In this document: positions 12,098 to 24,707 of the stretch, piece after piece
Layout of the letters: every line of letters begins with the position of its first letter
Numbering within the stretch: position 1 is the first letter of the stretch
Origin: Lycium barbarum
Taxonomy: Eukaryota > Streptophyta > Magnoliopsida > Solanales > Solanaceae
NCBI RefSeq assembly: GCF_019175385.1
Contig: NC_083345.1
Span: forward strand, 122,577,657-122,641,656
Direction: 5' to 3'
Length of the DNA stretch: 64,000 nucleotides
Translations under genes and position numbers: made by a program
Notes under the pieces: generated by a model
Databases searched by the model: none
What the model was told of the DNA's origin: nothing
Seen by the model: the letters and a program-made list of their open reading frames with translations, nothing else

Positions 12098-15000
12098 TGT
12101 CACGACCCAACTAGGGGCCGTGACGAGTACCCGATACTTGTACCGAGCACCCCTTATCTATCATTTTACCTCTATTCCTTAGTGGGTCGTATGAACTATA
12201 TCATATTTTTTTTGTTACTTAACATTAACATTAGTAGTTATTTATGAACATAGGCTAATAAACTTTGCTAGCACATTATACAGCGACAGGGACAACAAAA
12301 GTACAAAACATCTGACTGTACATATCTGTCTACGAGCCTCTAAACAACGTACACATATACATATGAAGGGCCGGATCCTGCCATGCCCGATTATACACAC
12401 AAAAGTAGTACCAAGAAACTGAGGCTCCGAAACAACTGGAGCGCTGCCAAGTACTGCTGATAGAGCTCCTAGGAATCAGATCCGCCTACCTGCTGACCTG
12501 CGTGGCATGAAACACAGCGTCCACAAGAAGGGACGTCAGTACGAATAGTGTACCGAGTATGTAAGGCATGGAAGAAAATACAAACAGAATCATAAAGTAT
12601 GTTTAACAATATCATGGGATCATAGGACATATAGTGAGATAAGGAAGTAACCTGTACATTGGATTACCTTTTTAGGCCGGATACCATGCATGTTTGTCTT
12701 TCCCTTTTTTAAAATATTTCTTTTTCATAGACATAGAAAATGGAACTTATATCATGTCATGTCTCATCATAGCATATCGTATCGTATTATATCATATCAT
12801 CTCATATCATATCGTGTCAGGTCATGTCATGTCGGGCCATATCATATCATGTCATAGCATAGCAGCGAACAATGTCGGCTCGCCCACATAGCACCGAAAT
12901 ACATCGGCTCGCCCATATATCCCGCGTCCGGGCATCCCGCGTCCGGGATGATAACGCCAGCTGACCAGGTGGCAATGAAACGTGTTTCCCTTCCCATTCC
13001 CCATGTATCCCTTCCCCCACCCCATGCACATATACAAATCTTATATACATATGTCATGTAAGCATGCAGGAGAGCCCAAAGAAAATCATGTATCCATCGG
13101 AGTGACGTAAGGTCGGTGACCTCCGATTACCTCATGGAATAACCGTGATCGCTTTGTCTCACCTTGAAGGAACGAGTATTTTAAGGCGAGACTATCAACG
13201 AAGAATAGCATTAGAAGTAAACATAAAATGAAATCATGGGCGTCATAGACGTTAGTTCATATGCTTTGAAATCTTTAGAAAATAGTGTCATAGCTAAGGA
13301 ATAGAATTAAAGATCAAGAACTAGTTTAACACTTTCACATTCACATTGGACTTTTAACTTAAGACTCTCAGACATGGAATCATTCTTGTCATACTTATCA
13401 TTGACATATTCTCTTCCTTACATCATCATTATCATTATCATCATAGAAATATTCTCATTAGAATAGTTACAGTACTTGTCGTTTGATAAGCGGAATAAGG
13501 ATCAAAAGTTTCCTTTGGATTCTACTTCGAAGTAAGTCAAATGAATCAATAAGGAAAATCCAGGAACAATGGGCCCACCTCGGGTCAAATGAGGCGGCGT
13601 ACCAAATTTACGTACATTACATTTCATGACGTCATTTGTGAGGGTTTTAAGGTAGTCGGGTCCTGTTTATGCAAGTTCTAGGTGTTTAGGAAGTTTTTCC
13701 AACATTTCACACAATTTCTAGTTCAATTCTTCTGAATGAAAAAAGGGAAAACTTTAGATGCGGATTCCGGAGAATAGAGTTGTCCCCGAGGTTCATATCC
13801 AACCTAGTATGTCTAAGACATGCCAAAGAAGGAAGGGTAAAGCTTTACATACCTTACGTCGTTCAAGGGCTCAGTCCAGCCAAGAACTTCCACAATTAAT
13901 ATGATAAACCTATAATCGTAAGAATACGCACGTGACTTAAGAAGGCTTTCGCATATCATATATATTAATTGATGACTTAATTCCAAAACAAAACGGGCAG
14001 CTTCTCCTCTATATCATTAGCATCTCCCAATTTGGTATATCAGCCCAACAACAAATAAATCCCAAAAACACAACATGCATGTCCATAACAATTTCATAAT
14101 ACTCTATAACGAGCGACAAGCTCGAATTACAATCCGTAAACTCCATGGAACCTTTTCGTATGTTTTCTATTTAACCTTAAAAATATTCTCAATATGATAA
14201 GGACATCATTTACCACAAATCTCGGCTTTATATCATATATTTACAACAAGAAAAACATCCCACAACTCCAACTCTATATCAATAGACAATTCTATTCGTA
14301 AGTTTGCGTTTATTCCATCAATTCCCATATCGATACTTGTATACATTTCTTTATTTTCGTATATACATTGTATAACAACAAGCAGGATAACAATAATTAC
14401 AGCACGTTTCACGATATTCCATCTCACTAAATAATTTATAATAACCACCAAACAGTCCGTATGATAACAATAACCATTTATCCGATTTCCCGCAATTAAT
14501 TTCGTAGTTCCCGTATCACAATTTAACTATGACCTGGACGAATTTAAATATATCTAGTAGAGGAGAATTCTTACCTCATTTGCCAAAAATTCCTCTCCTT
14601 CTCCTTTACTTCATTTTGAAGAAAGTCCGAATTTAACAACACGACAAAATAAAACAACGAGATTGAAGGGGTATACAAAAACCCGTATGTTATCCTTGGT
14701 AAAACAATATTACACTTCGCTTCTTTAAAATTGTAGCTCATGTTTCTGTTTTGGGTGTTGAACGAAAGAGAAAAAGAAATGTTGTCCACTGCTAATCTTC
14801 CATTAACTAGCGTAAGAAGAAGGTAAGAAATATGTATCTATCCTTGCTATTTTAGATGAATTGATGTTGTCGCGAAGATATGTGTATAGTTGCACCAAAA
14901 GAATATAAGAGTTGTGTAATATGTAGTGGGCATGTAGTGGACTGTGGGGTCCAATATTTTTAAAGAAATAGTCTCTATCTTTAAAAGCCACCTACCCGTT

Positions 15001-15899
15001 TTCATGCTTAATCATCTTCAGCAACTTTGCCAAGGAAGTCACGTGTAAAGCATAGTCAACAACTTAATATTTAACCTTTTTTTTCCATTAATACGTGTAC
15101 TATGCCACTAATAACTATCCAATTATATCCATTCATTTCTTGTCTTCCACTATAATTGTCCTCTTAATCAATCACACGCAAAATTAATTTCTTAATCTCA
15201 ATTTACTTTAATACCAATTATTTTTAATACACTTCATATACTCATTGTCATGATTATGTGACGTAGCACTAATCCATAGCTTCATTTTTCACACATAAAA
15301 TATTATTTTCAATTATCGTCATCACTTTTTTTTTAAATCATTTCGGAACTTCATTCCTTGTATCCGTACTTTCAGCAAACCAAGCGTCCTTCTTTCGTAA
15401 CACAAATCTCAACCTTAAGTGTAGTATCTACTTAAATGAGTGAGCATAATCCATCTATGGCCGTGATACCCATAACTTTTTTTGGCTTTACTTATATATA
15501 GAGTTTTGGTCCTAAAAGTAAACTAAATGGATACACACATTACATTAGTCACCTTATGCATTTTGCTCATGCATCCACGTGCAAGTAGTTGTCCCCCTTT
15601 AACACTTATCCATTCATCAACAATTAATTCACTAATCTTCTACTAATTCAACGATTAACGGAATTTCCTAGATAATTAATAATTTCTCCACTACCCTCCA
15701 TGTATGATTAATTGCACACATAATTAATTCCTAATCTTCACTAACATCTCCACACTAATAATAATTAACTAGCATCTCGTGCAATTTTTAAAATTGGGAT
15801 TAAATATTTCCTGTCTCATGTCTCAAAAATAATCTTGTCCTTGAACTTATGTCGATTAGCTTACGAATAACCCAATGTACAAAAGTACGGGGTATAACA
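12098..15899 (-). repeat. 5' LTR of element B
   Basis: It is nearly identical to 7495-11301 and has the same termini. The minus-strand donor GAG|GTAAGAATTC has its intron side starting at 14574. This would pair with the acceptor at 11896 to give a leader intron of about 2.7 kb. Confidence 0.9.
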
Positions 15900-16400
15900 T
15901 TTTCCATCCGCCCCCCCCCCCCCCCTTTCTTTCCCCTTCCTCTCTCCTCACTCCCTCTCTCTTCTTCAACTAAAATGGCAAGATCGCAGGCTTATTTCGC
16001 CTTCCTCAGGCCGTGTATGGTCGATTTGGGAAGGGAAATCAATGCTTCGTACCCCCCCCCCCCAACCAGATTCAACCGTGAAGCAGGTCATTTTTTTTTC
16101 TGCTTGCGTTCTGAAGGTCTTTAATAGATCTCGTCCATTTGTCAAAACCTGAAATCTTTTCCTGATTAGCTTCTTTATCTTCGAGTACGAAATTTTAATG
16201 GGTTTTGTCCATTTCCTTCTTTTTCTGATCGGGTATTTGAAATCTAAACGTTGATTTGGGAGGGGGGTGGAGCGTCGTTGACCGAGAATCCCGCCCAAAA
16301 ATTCGAATCTTAGAGAAAACCCTATAAATAGTCGTTTTCTAGAGTGATTGAGGAGTCCTTTTTTAGCCGTCTTGAATACCCTGAAAATACAAATATTTAA
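15900..16400 (+). mobile_element. Old LTR E, right part (truncated)
   Basis: This continues the LTR interrupted by element B. It contains pyrimidine-rich DNA, a run of 15 C at 15911-15925 and another of 12 C at 16052-16063, then a TATA box AACCCTATAAATAG near 16317-16330. The same AAACCCTATAAATAG occurs in the intact relative near 21277-21291. The expected end GGGGTATGACA is missing, so the LTR is cut short somewhere near 16400. Its exact right end is uncertain. Confidence 0.5.
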
Positions 16401-17304
16401 CCGCTTAAATTACTCTTCAAAAACATTAGTTTTTAATTTGCCACTACTACGTTATTAATGACCGGTCGACACGGTATTATCCCTCAATCGTCATTAAAAT
16501 TTTTGTTGGCATTTATGTTAAGATAATGGTGCCCTGCCGTCTTAAAATGCTGGGTCCGCTTCTGTGCTCCATTAGCAAAGTCTTAAGTTTAACAAATTTT
16601 ATCTGGTCAGATTTTTTTACTTTTGACCTTAAAAGTTCACTTGTGGAGCAAACAGGGTCAAAAGTTCAAGACTACCTATTTTCAAGGTCATTTAGTGTAA
16701 TTTCCTGCATTTTTGGGTGTGCTTTGGGATTCTTATTGGGCTGGTTTCTGGGTTTAGGGTATACTTTCTCTCCTTATAATGGTCATATATATAAGTAAAA
16801 ATAAAAATATATTGTTAGAATACTGAACAAATAAAAATGAGCGGAGGAATACATACGTAGTCCCCTCCCTCCTACCAAGTTCCCATGCATGATGATTAAT
16901 ATTCCACCTACATAAATCTAAATGGACAAATTGATTAGGCCGAATAATTCCCTATGTATAGAATATAGAAATATCAGTATTTGATTGATCTAAGTTCATG
17001 CAATTTCAATTTGTTAATAATTAATAAAAATGAATAAAAAATTATTCTTTTTTATTTTTTATTTATTATTAATATTTGGGCAATCGTTGAATAAAATTAA
17101 CTGAAAGGAAAATCATTTCGCCCTTTTTGCTACTAAACCAGTCATATAGGAACCACACCTCCTCCTCCTCGTTACCTCCTCCTCCTCCTTCTTCTTAAAC
17201 ACCTCATATCTCTAACACTCATAACACTTTCGACCTCATATCTCTAACACTTTCGACTTTCAAAAACTCGAGCTTCTGCAAGTTGTACAAGAGTTCAAAG
17301 CTGA
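16401..17304. other. Upstream region of the first membrane-protein gene
   Basis: No supported gene is present. A GACCGGTCGAC-containing stretch near 16460 is reminiscent of CACTA subterminal repeats, but weakly. A 90-codon plus frame (16526-16798) has no recognised features. Before the gene are CTC-rich runs (17158-17198), typical of plant core-promoter pyrimidine patches, and a short duplication of CCTCATATCTCTAACACT at 17203 and 17235. I see no clear TATA box. Confidence 0.4.
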
Positions 17305-17772
17305 ATGATGTACCAGGAGATCAGTTTTCTTACAGTTTTGGCCACATTCTTCACGCTTATCCTTCCATTTCTGCACCTTAAGTATCAAACTGCCCCGCAG
17401 ACTCCCTTTGAGACACATCCCATAACCATGCACGTCTCAGTAAGCTCTTTACTAATTTGCTGGTTGTTATATGGAATTAAGTTGAAATTCCCAACGCTTT
17501 TTGGAACATATTATCTACGAGCTGTCGATTTCTTCGGATCACTTTCAATGGCGAGCACCGCGTCCGTTTTGTTCTCGGATTCCGTTAGGCCAATTGTGTA
17601 TTTCTTGTACCTTTTAGTACCGGCGGGGAAGATCCTCTATTGGATTTTCGAGAAATTGGAAGATCGTTTTGGGGATACACAGTTCTGGAGAGCAAGTTTA
17701 GAACCCATTCTATACAGTCTGAGGAGGGAGATGAACATGACATTTTACTATCCGGAACTTCTTCCTCTTTAA
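17305..17772 (+). CDS. Small multi-pass membrane protein, paralogue 1
   Basis: This 155-residue protein is intronless as read and of unknown function. Hydrophobic segments at about residues 7-27, 44-60, 74-95 and 97-116 suggest four membrane spans, ending in a charged C-terminal tail. It aligns along its whole length with the protein at 49400-49876, sharing LKYQ, QTPFET, CWLLYGIKL-FP, FGS-SMAS and FGDT-FWR-S-EPILY. Conservation across the full frame, with indels in multiples of three, shows that both were under selection as proteins. Two adjacent ATGs (17305 and 17308) are possible starts; I kept the first. A small foldback MITE lies just past the stop, at 17775. I do not recognise a named family; a Solanaceae-specific membrane protein is a guess. 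Confidence 0.75.
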   Translation: MMYQEISFLTVLATFFTLILPFLHLKYQTAPQTPFETHPITMHVSVSSLLICWLLYGIKLKFPTLFGTYYLRAVDFFGSLSMASTASVLFSDSVRPIVYFLYLLVPAGKILYWIFEKLEDRFGDTQFWRASLEPILYSLRREMNMTFYYPELLPL

Positions 17773-17774
17773 AT

Positions 17775-17893
17775 GAGTTGATTTCTCAGATAGTCACTCA
17801 ACTAATAGGTTTTGTCGAAAGAAATCGGAATCAAGAAGAAATGTGGCTTTTTAAGATATAACATTAGTTGAATGACCATCTGAGAAATTAACC
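17775..17893. mobile_element. Small foldback MITE in the gene's 3' flank
   Basis: Inverted arms GAGTTGATTTCTCAGATAGT (left) and a right arm reading, in reverse, GGGTTAATTTCTCAGATGGT flank a centre of about 60 bp. The element starts 2 bp after the stop codon of the gene at 17305, so it probably forms part of that gene's 3' UTR. A related piece with GTCACTCAA motifs lies near 39907-39985. Confidence 0.65.
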
Positions 17894-18602
17894 CCTCTAT
17901 AAATCTACGAAAAGAAAAAATCATTGTCGTTTCTGTGTGGAATAATAATTTAGTACTTATTTTGTAAGTACCGCAAAAATCTATACTTCTTGTTCTTTTC
18001 TAATCAGAAACTTACGTAAATGTACCCTTTGACCAATTGTTTACTAGCCACTTCGGTTGTATATGTTATGTATAGGTATATATAATATATGCATATTTAG
18101 AATAAAGTATACACTACCTGTATATTGTGTACATGTTTGTAAACTAGATGGTTTTACTGTGATTTTTCCTTTTTAATTTGTGTCGCTCCATACTTGACTA
18201 GTACTTTACTACTCCCCCTTATTCAATTTATGTGACTACACTTTTTTTGTTTAAGTCTGTTTAAAGAATAAAATGTTTTTATTGGAATTCCCCACGCTTG
18301 ATTTATTTAATGGTGTAAGATGTGTAAGAGAAAGTTGTGCAAAATAACACTCTGCATTCGCAGTTGGGTGAAGTTTATATGTTTGGAATTATCTGCTTTT
18401 AAGGAAGCTAAACTTGTAGGAATATTTTGATTGTTTTGGGCAACAAATTGATATGAATTGAGGTTTCAATTTTTCAATGGAAAATTAATTTGTTTGCAGC
18501 TTGCTCTAGTGAGGAAAAAAAGATGGTCTTTTTAATGTATATATTACTTACAAAGTTTGATTTCCATCTTTAGAAAGGAAAAGCTCGGGGTTAGATTTGA
18601 TG
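17894..18602. repeat. 3' flank with MITE scrap and a dispersed local repeat unit
   Basis: No gene is visible. Sequence from about 18210 resembles the start of a Stowaway-type MITE (TACTCCCCCTTATTCAATTT). From 18352 to 18590 there is a unit with GGGTGAAGTTTAT, GGAAGCTAAACTTGTAGGAA and GCTTGCTCTAGTGAGGAAAA. Related units recur in 29239-30240, on the other side of element C, so C landed within or next to a locally repeated tract. Confidence 0.6.
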
Positions 18603-20433
18603 TGTCACGACCCAACTAGGGGCCGTGACGAGTACCCGGTACTTGTACCGAGCACCCCTTATCTATCCTTTTACCTTTACCTCTCAGCGGGCCGTAGGAA
18701 CTATGCCATATATTTTTTTTATTTTTTTTTCTTTACTGGACATTAACATTAGTAGCATCGTCATAAACATAGACTGGTAAACTTTGCTATCACGTTATAC
18801 AGCGACGCGAACAATCCAAAATACAAAACATCTGACTGTACCTATCTGTCTACGAGCCTCTAAACATAGTACACATATACATAGAAAGGGCTGAGTACTG
18901 CCGTGCCCGAATATATACACAAAATAGTACCAAGAAACTGAGGCTCCGGGGCAACTGGAGCGCTGACAAGTATTGCTGGTAGGGCTCCTAGGAACCAAAT
19001 CCGCCTGTCTGCTAACCTGCGCGGCATGAAACGCAGCGTCCACAAGAAGGGACGTCAGTACGAATAGTGTACCGAGTATGTAAGGCATGGAAAATAATAC
19101 AAACAGAAACATAGGGTATGATTAACCATATCATGGGATCATAGGACATATACTGAGACAAGAAAGTAACTTGTACGTAGGAATGACCCTTTCAGGCCGG
19201 ATACCATGCATGCTTGTTTTTTTTCCCTTTTTTAAAAACATTTTTTTTTCATAGACATAGAAAAGAGGACTTATATCATGTCGTGTCTTATCATATCACA
19301 TCATATCGTATCATATCGTATCATGTCACATGAGATCATGTCATATCATATCGTGTCATATCATATCATGTCATATCATATCGTGTCATATCATATCATG
19401 TCATATCATAGCTTATCATATCGTATCATGTCATATCATAGCATAGCACCGAACAATGTCGGCTCGCCCACATAGCACCGAAATATATCGGCTCGCCCAT
19501 ATATCCCGCGTCCGGGCATCCCGCGTCCGGGATGATAAGCCAGCTGACCAGGTGGCCATGAAACATGTTTCCCTTCCCAATTCCCCCATGTATCCCTTTC
19601 CCCCACCCCATGTACATATTCATATCCCATATACATATATCATATAAGCATGCAGGAGAGCCCAAAGAAAATCATGTATCCATTGGAGTGACGTAAGGTC
19701 GGTGACCTCCGATTACATTATAGAACAATCGTGGTCGCTTTGTCTCACCTTGAAGGAACGAGTATTTTAAGGCGAGGCTACCAACGGAGGATAGCATTAG
19801 AAGTAAACATAGAATGAAATCATGGCATCATAAACGTCAATTCATAGGCTTTGAAATCCTTAGAAAATAGTGTCATAGCTAGGAAATAGAAATAAGGGTC
19901 AAGAACTAGTTTATCACCTTCATATTCACATTGAATCCTTAGCTTAGAAATCTTAATCATGGGATCATTCCGGTCATACTTATCATAGGCATATTCTCTT
20001 TTCTAACACCGTCGCTATCATTATCGTCATAGAAGTATTCTCGTTAGAATAGTTATAGTACTTGTCATTTGGTAACGGAATGAGGATTCAAAGGTTTCCT
20101 TTAGATTCAACTTCAAAGTAAGTCAAACGGAACAATAAGGAAAATCCGGGAACAATGGGCCCACTTCGGGTCAAATGAGGCGGCGTACCAAATTTACGTT
20201 CATTGCATTTCATGACGTCACTTGGGAGGGTTTTAGGGTAGTTGGGTCCTCTTTATACAAGTTCTAGATGTTTAGGAAGTTTTTTCTAACATTTTGCACA
20301 ATTTTTAGTTCAATTCTACTGAACGAAAAAGGGGAAACTTTGGGTGCGGATTCCGGAGAATGGAGTTGTCCCCGAGGCTCGTATCCAACTTATTACGTCT
20401 AAGACATGCCATAGAAGGAAGGGTGATGCCTTA

Positions 20434-22913
20434 TGTTGACACCCAATTTTGTCCCTCCTTAATCTTATTCACTCGGGCGTCTAAATTTATTGACAAGCTA
20501 AATACTTTATTTTTACAATATTTTATTGCCACTGCTACTAATATCATTACTTTTATTTTTTGACATTGCAAGTATCACTTTACCACAAATTTTAGATGAT
20601 TCGTCATCATTTCATTTTTTTTTTCGGGTTTGGACTCGTTAAATTTATTAGAAGACAACATTTTGCAAAAATCTTTATTCTTCTACATATTAATTATTTA
20701 TTGTCTTTACATAATATATATTATACCAGTTATTAAAATTGGAAGCCCAAAAATAATTAAATAGCGGAGGAAAGAACAACAATTTTCAACCAATTAATGG
20801 CTTAAAATACAAATACAATATTATTTCCCTACCCAAATAAACAACCCACATTTATATCAGCCCATATTTGAATTAATAGACCGGCCCAAACGAATTATTG
20901 ACCAGCCCATTACCCGACCCGGTCCAGCCCATCCTTTTCTCCTTTACCCTAATCCCTAATCCCTCTTCCTCTCTTTCTCCTTCGATCTCCGCCTCTCTCC
21001 CTCTCTTCTCTTCTCTTTCGCCTCCCTCATCTGTCTGCCCCTCACGTTCCACACATCTCCCCCACTTTGCTGTGACACCCCAACATCTCCCCCACTTTGC
21101 CCATACCCCCCACGTTACCCCTCTGACGCCTCCACTACACCACGTTCCACCATCCCACGCGTCTGACACCACCCCACTGTTCTACCTCCCCCCACGCCAC
21201 TGCTACGCTCATACTCTTGTCCCCCACGCCTTCATCTTCTCTCATACGCTCCTTTTCTTTTTCAAATTACAAATGAAACCCTATAAATAGAAAGGGAGTT
21301 GAGTTAAAAAGGGGGGGATTTTTCAGTATCTTTGGGGATTTGGGGGAGACAACACTCAACATTTCCTATTTGTGTTACTCTAAATCTGAGTTTGTTCAAA
21401 TGCTCTTGTTAGAATTCTGGGAGTGAAAGACGAAATCAATCCTAACATCAATAGGGATCTGGAACCACAAAACCCCCTATAAAACACAGGTTTTAATCAT
21501 AAAAGAGGGCCTTACTCGAAAAAATAACAGCCAACATATCACTCTATTTTCATTTGGGTTTGAAACTTTAACTACTTTAATCGGGATTCGTTCGAGTTCG
21601 AGTAGATTCGATGACGTCGACGTCCCACTTCACTGTACTTACAAAAGGACTTTTTCCTCCTCCGCATTCGATGTTGGGCTAAAATCCTAACAAGATATTC
21701 TTCTCGTGTCCAGTCCACTCGAAGCAGTAAAAAAAAATGTTGGGCCGAAGCCCAATGGTACCAGCAGATCATACAGCATATCGAATGGGTCAAACCCATT
21801 TAGCACATCTGTTTCTTTTATTCAATCTTTGTGTGTTTGCTTACTTGCCTAACATTTATCTTGTTTTTGTCTTTCTTAGCCTAGATGAATTTTAATAGAA
21901 TCAGTGGGATAGTCTAGTAACAATGGATAATTAGAGTTTTGAATTTGCTTTCACGGTTTAATAACTCAGTCTAGTTCGTTAGTTCAAAGTTTTCTGTTAA
22001 TTGCTCTTTTACAGGTCTAAACAGGATTGAGTTGTCCGATCAAGAATTAAATTCGATTTTAACTACCCACTTACTTTAAATAATAACTTAACTTTATTTT
22101 ATAAAGTGTTTAAAAAGTTTTCCGAGGGGGTTCTATTTAAAGGGGTAATAACAACTATATCTCCCAAACGAATCATGTTGATCTCAAAAAATACTTTTAA
22201 AATGATCATTCTTTTAAGCATTAAAATCCTCTCCGATTTCCGACGTTTTCGTCATATTTTGATATTGTGAAACTTTAAAATTTCACCGATACTAATCTTG
22301 TAATAACTCTTTTAATTTGTGCGTCGGCATAGCTCACTTCTTTCCAAATACATATAAATATCATATATTCTGCTTCTTTTAGTTTATTTTAACTAAATCC
22401 TTTACGCAAATTATTGTGTCTTCTACAAGTATTATTTTAAACAACACTATTACACTTTCATTTAAAACTTTAACAACATTTTATAAGTTGTATTTCAAAA
22501 TAGCATTAAAAGTATTCTTTTATACAAATTATTATTTTCTACAAGTTCTATTTTAAATAGCATTCTTACATGTCTATCTATAACTTTAGTCATACTTACA
22601 AAGCTACTTTCTTTTTCTATAACATCATATTTACACTTAGCCTAATTAATTATAAGTCCGGTCGGTCAACCATTGTTAATGAGTCTTAAAGGGTGCCTAA
22701 TACCTTCCCTTTAGACTAATTGAACCCTTACCTAGAATCTTAAGTTTCGCAGACCTTAAACAGAGTTAACTTTAAACATAACTTTAATAAACTTTAGGTG
22801 TCCTAATTCACCATAATTAATTAAGTGGCGACTCCTCCTTAAAACAAACAAAAACAGGAATCTCCAATATGTCGTACTTCTAACTTTAATCCCGGTTAAA
22901 AAGGGGTATGACA
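20434..22913 (+). mobile_element. Nested solo LTR G
   Basis: The 2,480-bp LTR begins TGTTGACACCC, ends GGGGTATGACA and is flanked by a perfect CCTTA duplication (20429-20433 and 22914-22918). The uninterrupted target survives in the other LTR of element C near 27778-27789 (GATGCCTTACAT), which proves insertion after C arrived. It carries a TATA box in AAACCCTATAAATAG near 21277-21291. Its plus frame 20898-21290 is a low-complexity Ser/Pro artefact of CT-rich DNA. It is the same family as LTR E at 6833. Confidence 0.95.
21277..21291 (+). promoter_or_regulatory. TATA box of solo LTR G
   Basis: AAACCCTATAAATAG lies about 845 bp into the LTR and is conserved in the older family member LTR E near 16317-16330. 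This supports it as the family's core promoter. Confidence 0.65.
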
Positions 22914-24370
22914 CCTTACATACCTCTTTCCGCTCCTTTTGCTATTCCAAATTCAAGTTGCAAATCCGCCGAAATCTACAAATTGGTCACGTTTACCAAA
23001 CCTTGATTAGAGCATTTAGAGTTGGGTTCTTAAAGTAACACTTGGCTACCGAAATTTCGGCAGCACTTCCCCTATAAATACACCATCTCCAAAACTTCGA
23101 CTTAGCCAATTTTTTTAATCAACAACAATCCGGGAATTCAAACCCGGCCAAACTATCAACATAATTTCAACAACCACACTAACAATTTCCATATTCAATC
23201 CAAGATACATTATAACAACTTAATCAATTTACTACTTCTTTCAAAACCTTCCAACTCCAATGAAAACAATAACAACCTTATAATATATATTCCAACAACA
23301 CCATACTAATATCATTATCTTCCATACATGTAAGAACATAATATTCAATTTACATAATCTTCCAAGACAAGCCTCCAACTACTAATACTTCACTAAGCTC
23401 ATTAGGCTTTTGTTTGCAATATAAAATCCACAACACAACAACCAACATACTAAATAAAACTTGCTCACCATGCATTCATGATTCACCAAATATACACGGC
23501 TATACATGTGATATACAACTCACGGCCACACAACTATATTCTTGCTATTCATGAATTTCACTCACTTTTGCACACTACAACATGCAAAAATATCCATAAC
23601 ATGTAAAGAATAAGTTCTTACCTTCTTCCTTGATCTTTCACTTAGCTAAGACTTGCAACTTGCTAGAATATGGATTTTTCTTGCTCCAAAGACCACTCCA
23701 CCTTGCTAGGAATCCTTTAATTGGTAGAAAATAATTTTTGAAGAAATTTTTGTCAATTTTCTTGGCAATTTTTGCACTTGGCCGAAATGGCCTTGGAGAT
23801 TTCTCCTTCTTTCCTTTTTCTCAAGTGTTCTTGAAGTTTCTAAATGTTTCAAGGCAACTTAAATGATCCCTTATATTAATTTTCCACATGGAAAATTCCC
23901 ATGGGCTTGGGCCATTACACCATGGCCGGCCAACCTCACTTTTGGGCCTAAATTTTCTCTTTTTTTTTTTTTTGGGCCAACCCGGTTGATCCCGAGTTGG
24001 GCCTAGCCCACTGACCTTTCGACCTTAAAACGTCCATATCTCCTTGTACCGATGTCACCTGGGAACCCACGACCTATGGTTGGAAAGCTAATTCAATTAT
24101 CTACAACTTCTATTGCTTGGTATTTTTCCAAATTCCAAACTTATAATACCGTTTTTTCCCCTTGAAGTCAGGTCACCCGAAAACGTTTTCTTAAAAATAT
24201 TCGTTTGGAGGGCTTCCACTTTGATTTGGCCCAAGGGTCCTTCATGAGTTGTGTTTAACTTTACATATGTGATTCATATAACTTGTCACATGTTCCAAAA
24301 AAAAATCTTGACGTGTGGGCCCCACCTCAGCTTACAAATAATCCGACGTTCAAAAATACGGGATATAACA

Positions 24371-24381
24371 TCTTCCCCCCC
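24371..24381 (-). promoter_or_regulatory. Polypurine tract of element C
   Basis: The minus-strand GGGGGGGAAGA abuts the 3' LTR. The palindromic motif AACATTCG...CGAATGTT follows at 24387-24406, as in element B. Confidence 0.85.
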
Positions 24382-24707
24382 TATAGAACATTCGTCCTCG
24401 AATGTTAAACTTGTCTCATAGTGTATTATAATACTTTGGGGAGGTCTCCTTTGTAATTATCTCACACGTCGCTTAACATACCCATTTTAGGAGCTTAGGT
24501 TGCCCGTAGGCCGTAGGCCAATTGAGTTAGCTCCGAACGCTGGCCCTGCGTTAATAAGTCCCCTTTATTGGATCTTGAATCGTCATAGTCCATCTCGGCC
24601 TACACGACTTCTATAGGGTTTCTAACCACTTCACACACTCTAATTTACTTTAGGCTACCTAATTTCACATTCGTCTCTTGTTCCCACATTTATGAAATTT
24701 TCAGCAT

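Larger units (their letters stand above)
7495..15899 (-). mobile_element. Element B, LTR-dominated non-autonomous retrotransposon
   Basis: Read on the minus strand, the element has a 5' LTR (12098-15899), an initiator-Met primer site, a 796-bp non-coding interior, a purine tract and a 3' LTR (7495-11301). The LTRs are about 3.8 kb each, so over 90% of the element is LTR. The two LTRs look nearly identical, with scattered substitutions and one 5-bp indel near 8225, which indicates a young insertion. The flanks are TTTTT (7490-7494) and TTTTC (15900-15904), an imperfect 5-bp duplication. No gag or pol remains, so movement would need proteins from another element; chromovirus F is a candidate. 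Confidence 0.9.
18603..24370 (-). repeat. 3' LTR of element C, split by a nested solo LTR
   Basis: The LTR parts are 18603-20433 and 22914-24370, with ends TGTCACGACCC and GGGATATAACA. The CATATC-type minisatellite (about 19278-19445) is longer here than in the other LTR (about 26670-26807). Two CCGCGTCCGGG units are present here against one near 26870. Confidence 0.9.

Noticed and set aside
16526..16798. 90-codon plus frame with a hydrophobic C-terminal stretch
   Set aside because: No homologue in the window, no promoter or motif, and it lies in repeat-derived AT-rich DNA. Chance is more likely.
19278..19475. Regular short repeats resembling a CRISPR-like array
   Set aside because: The units are 5-10 bases, contiguous and lie in a plant LTR. 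There are no unique spacers, so it is a minisatellite.
20898..21290. 130-codon Ser/Pro-rich plus frame and its 99-codon minus partner
   Set aside because: It lies in CT-rich DNA of solo LTR G; both frames are low-complexity products of base composition.
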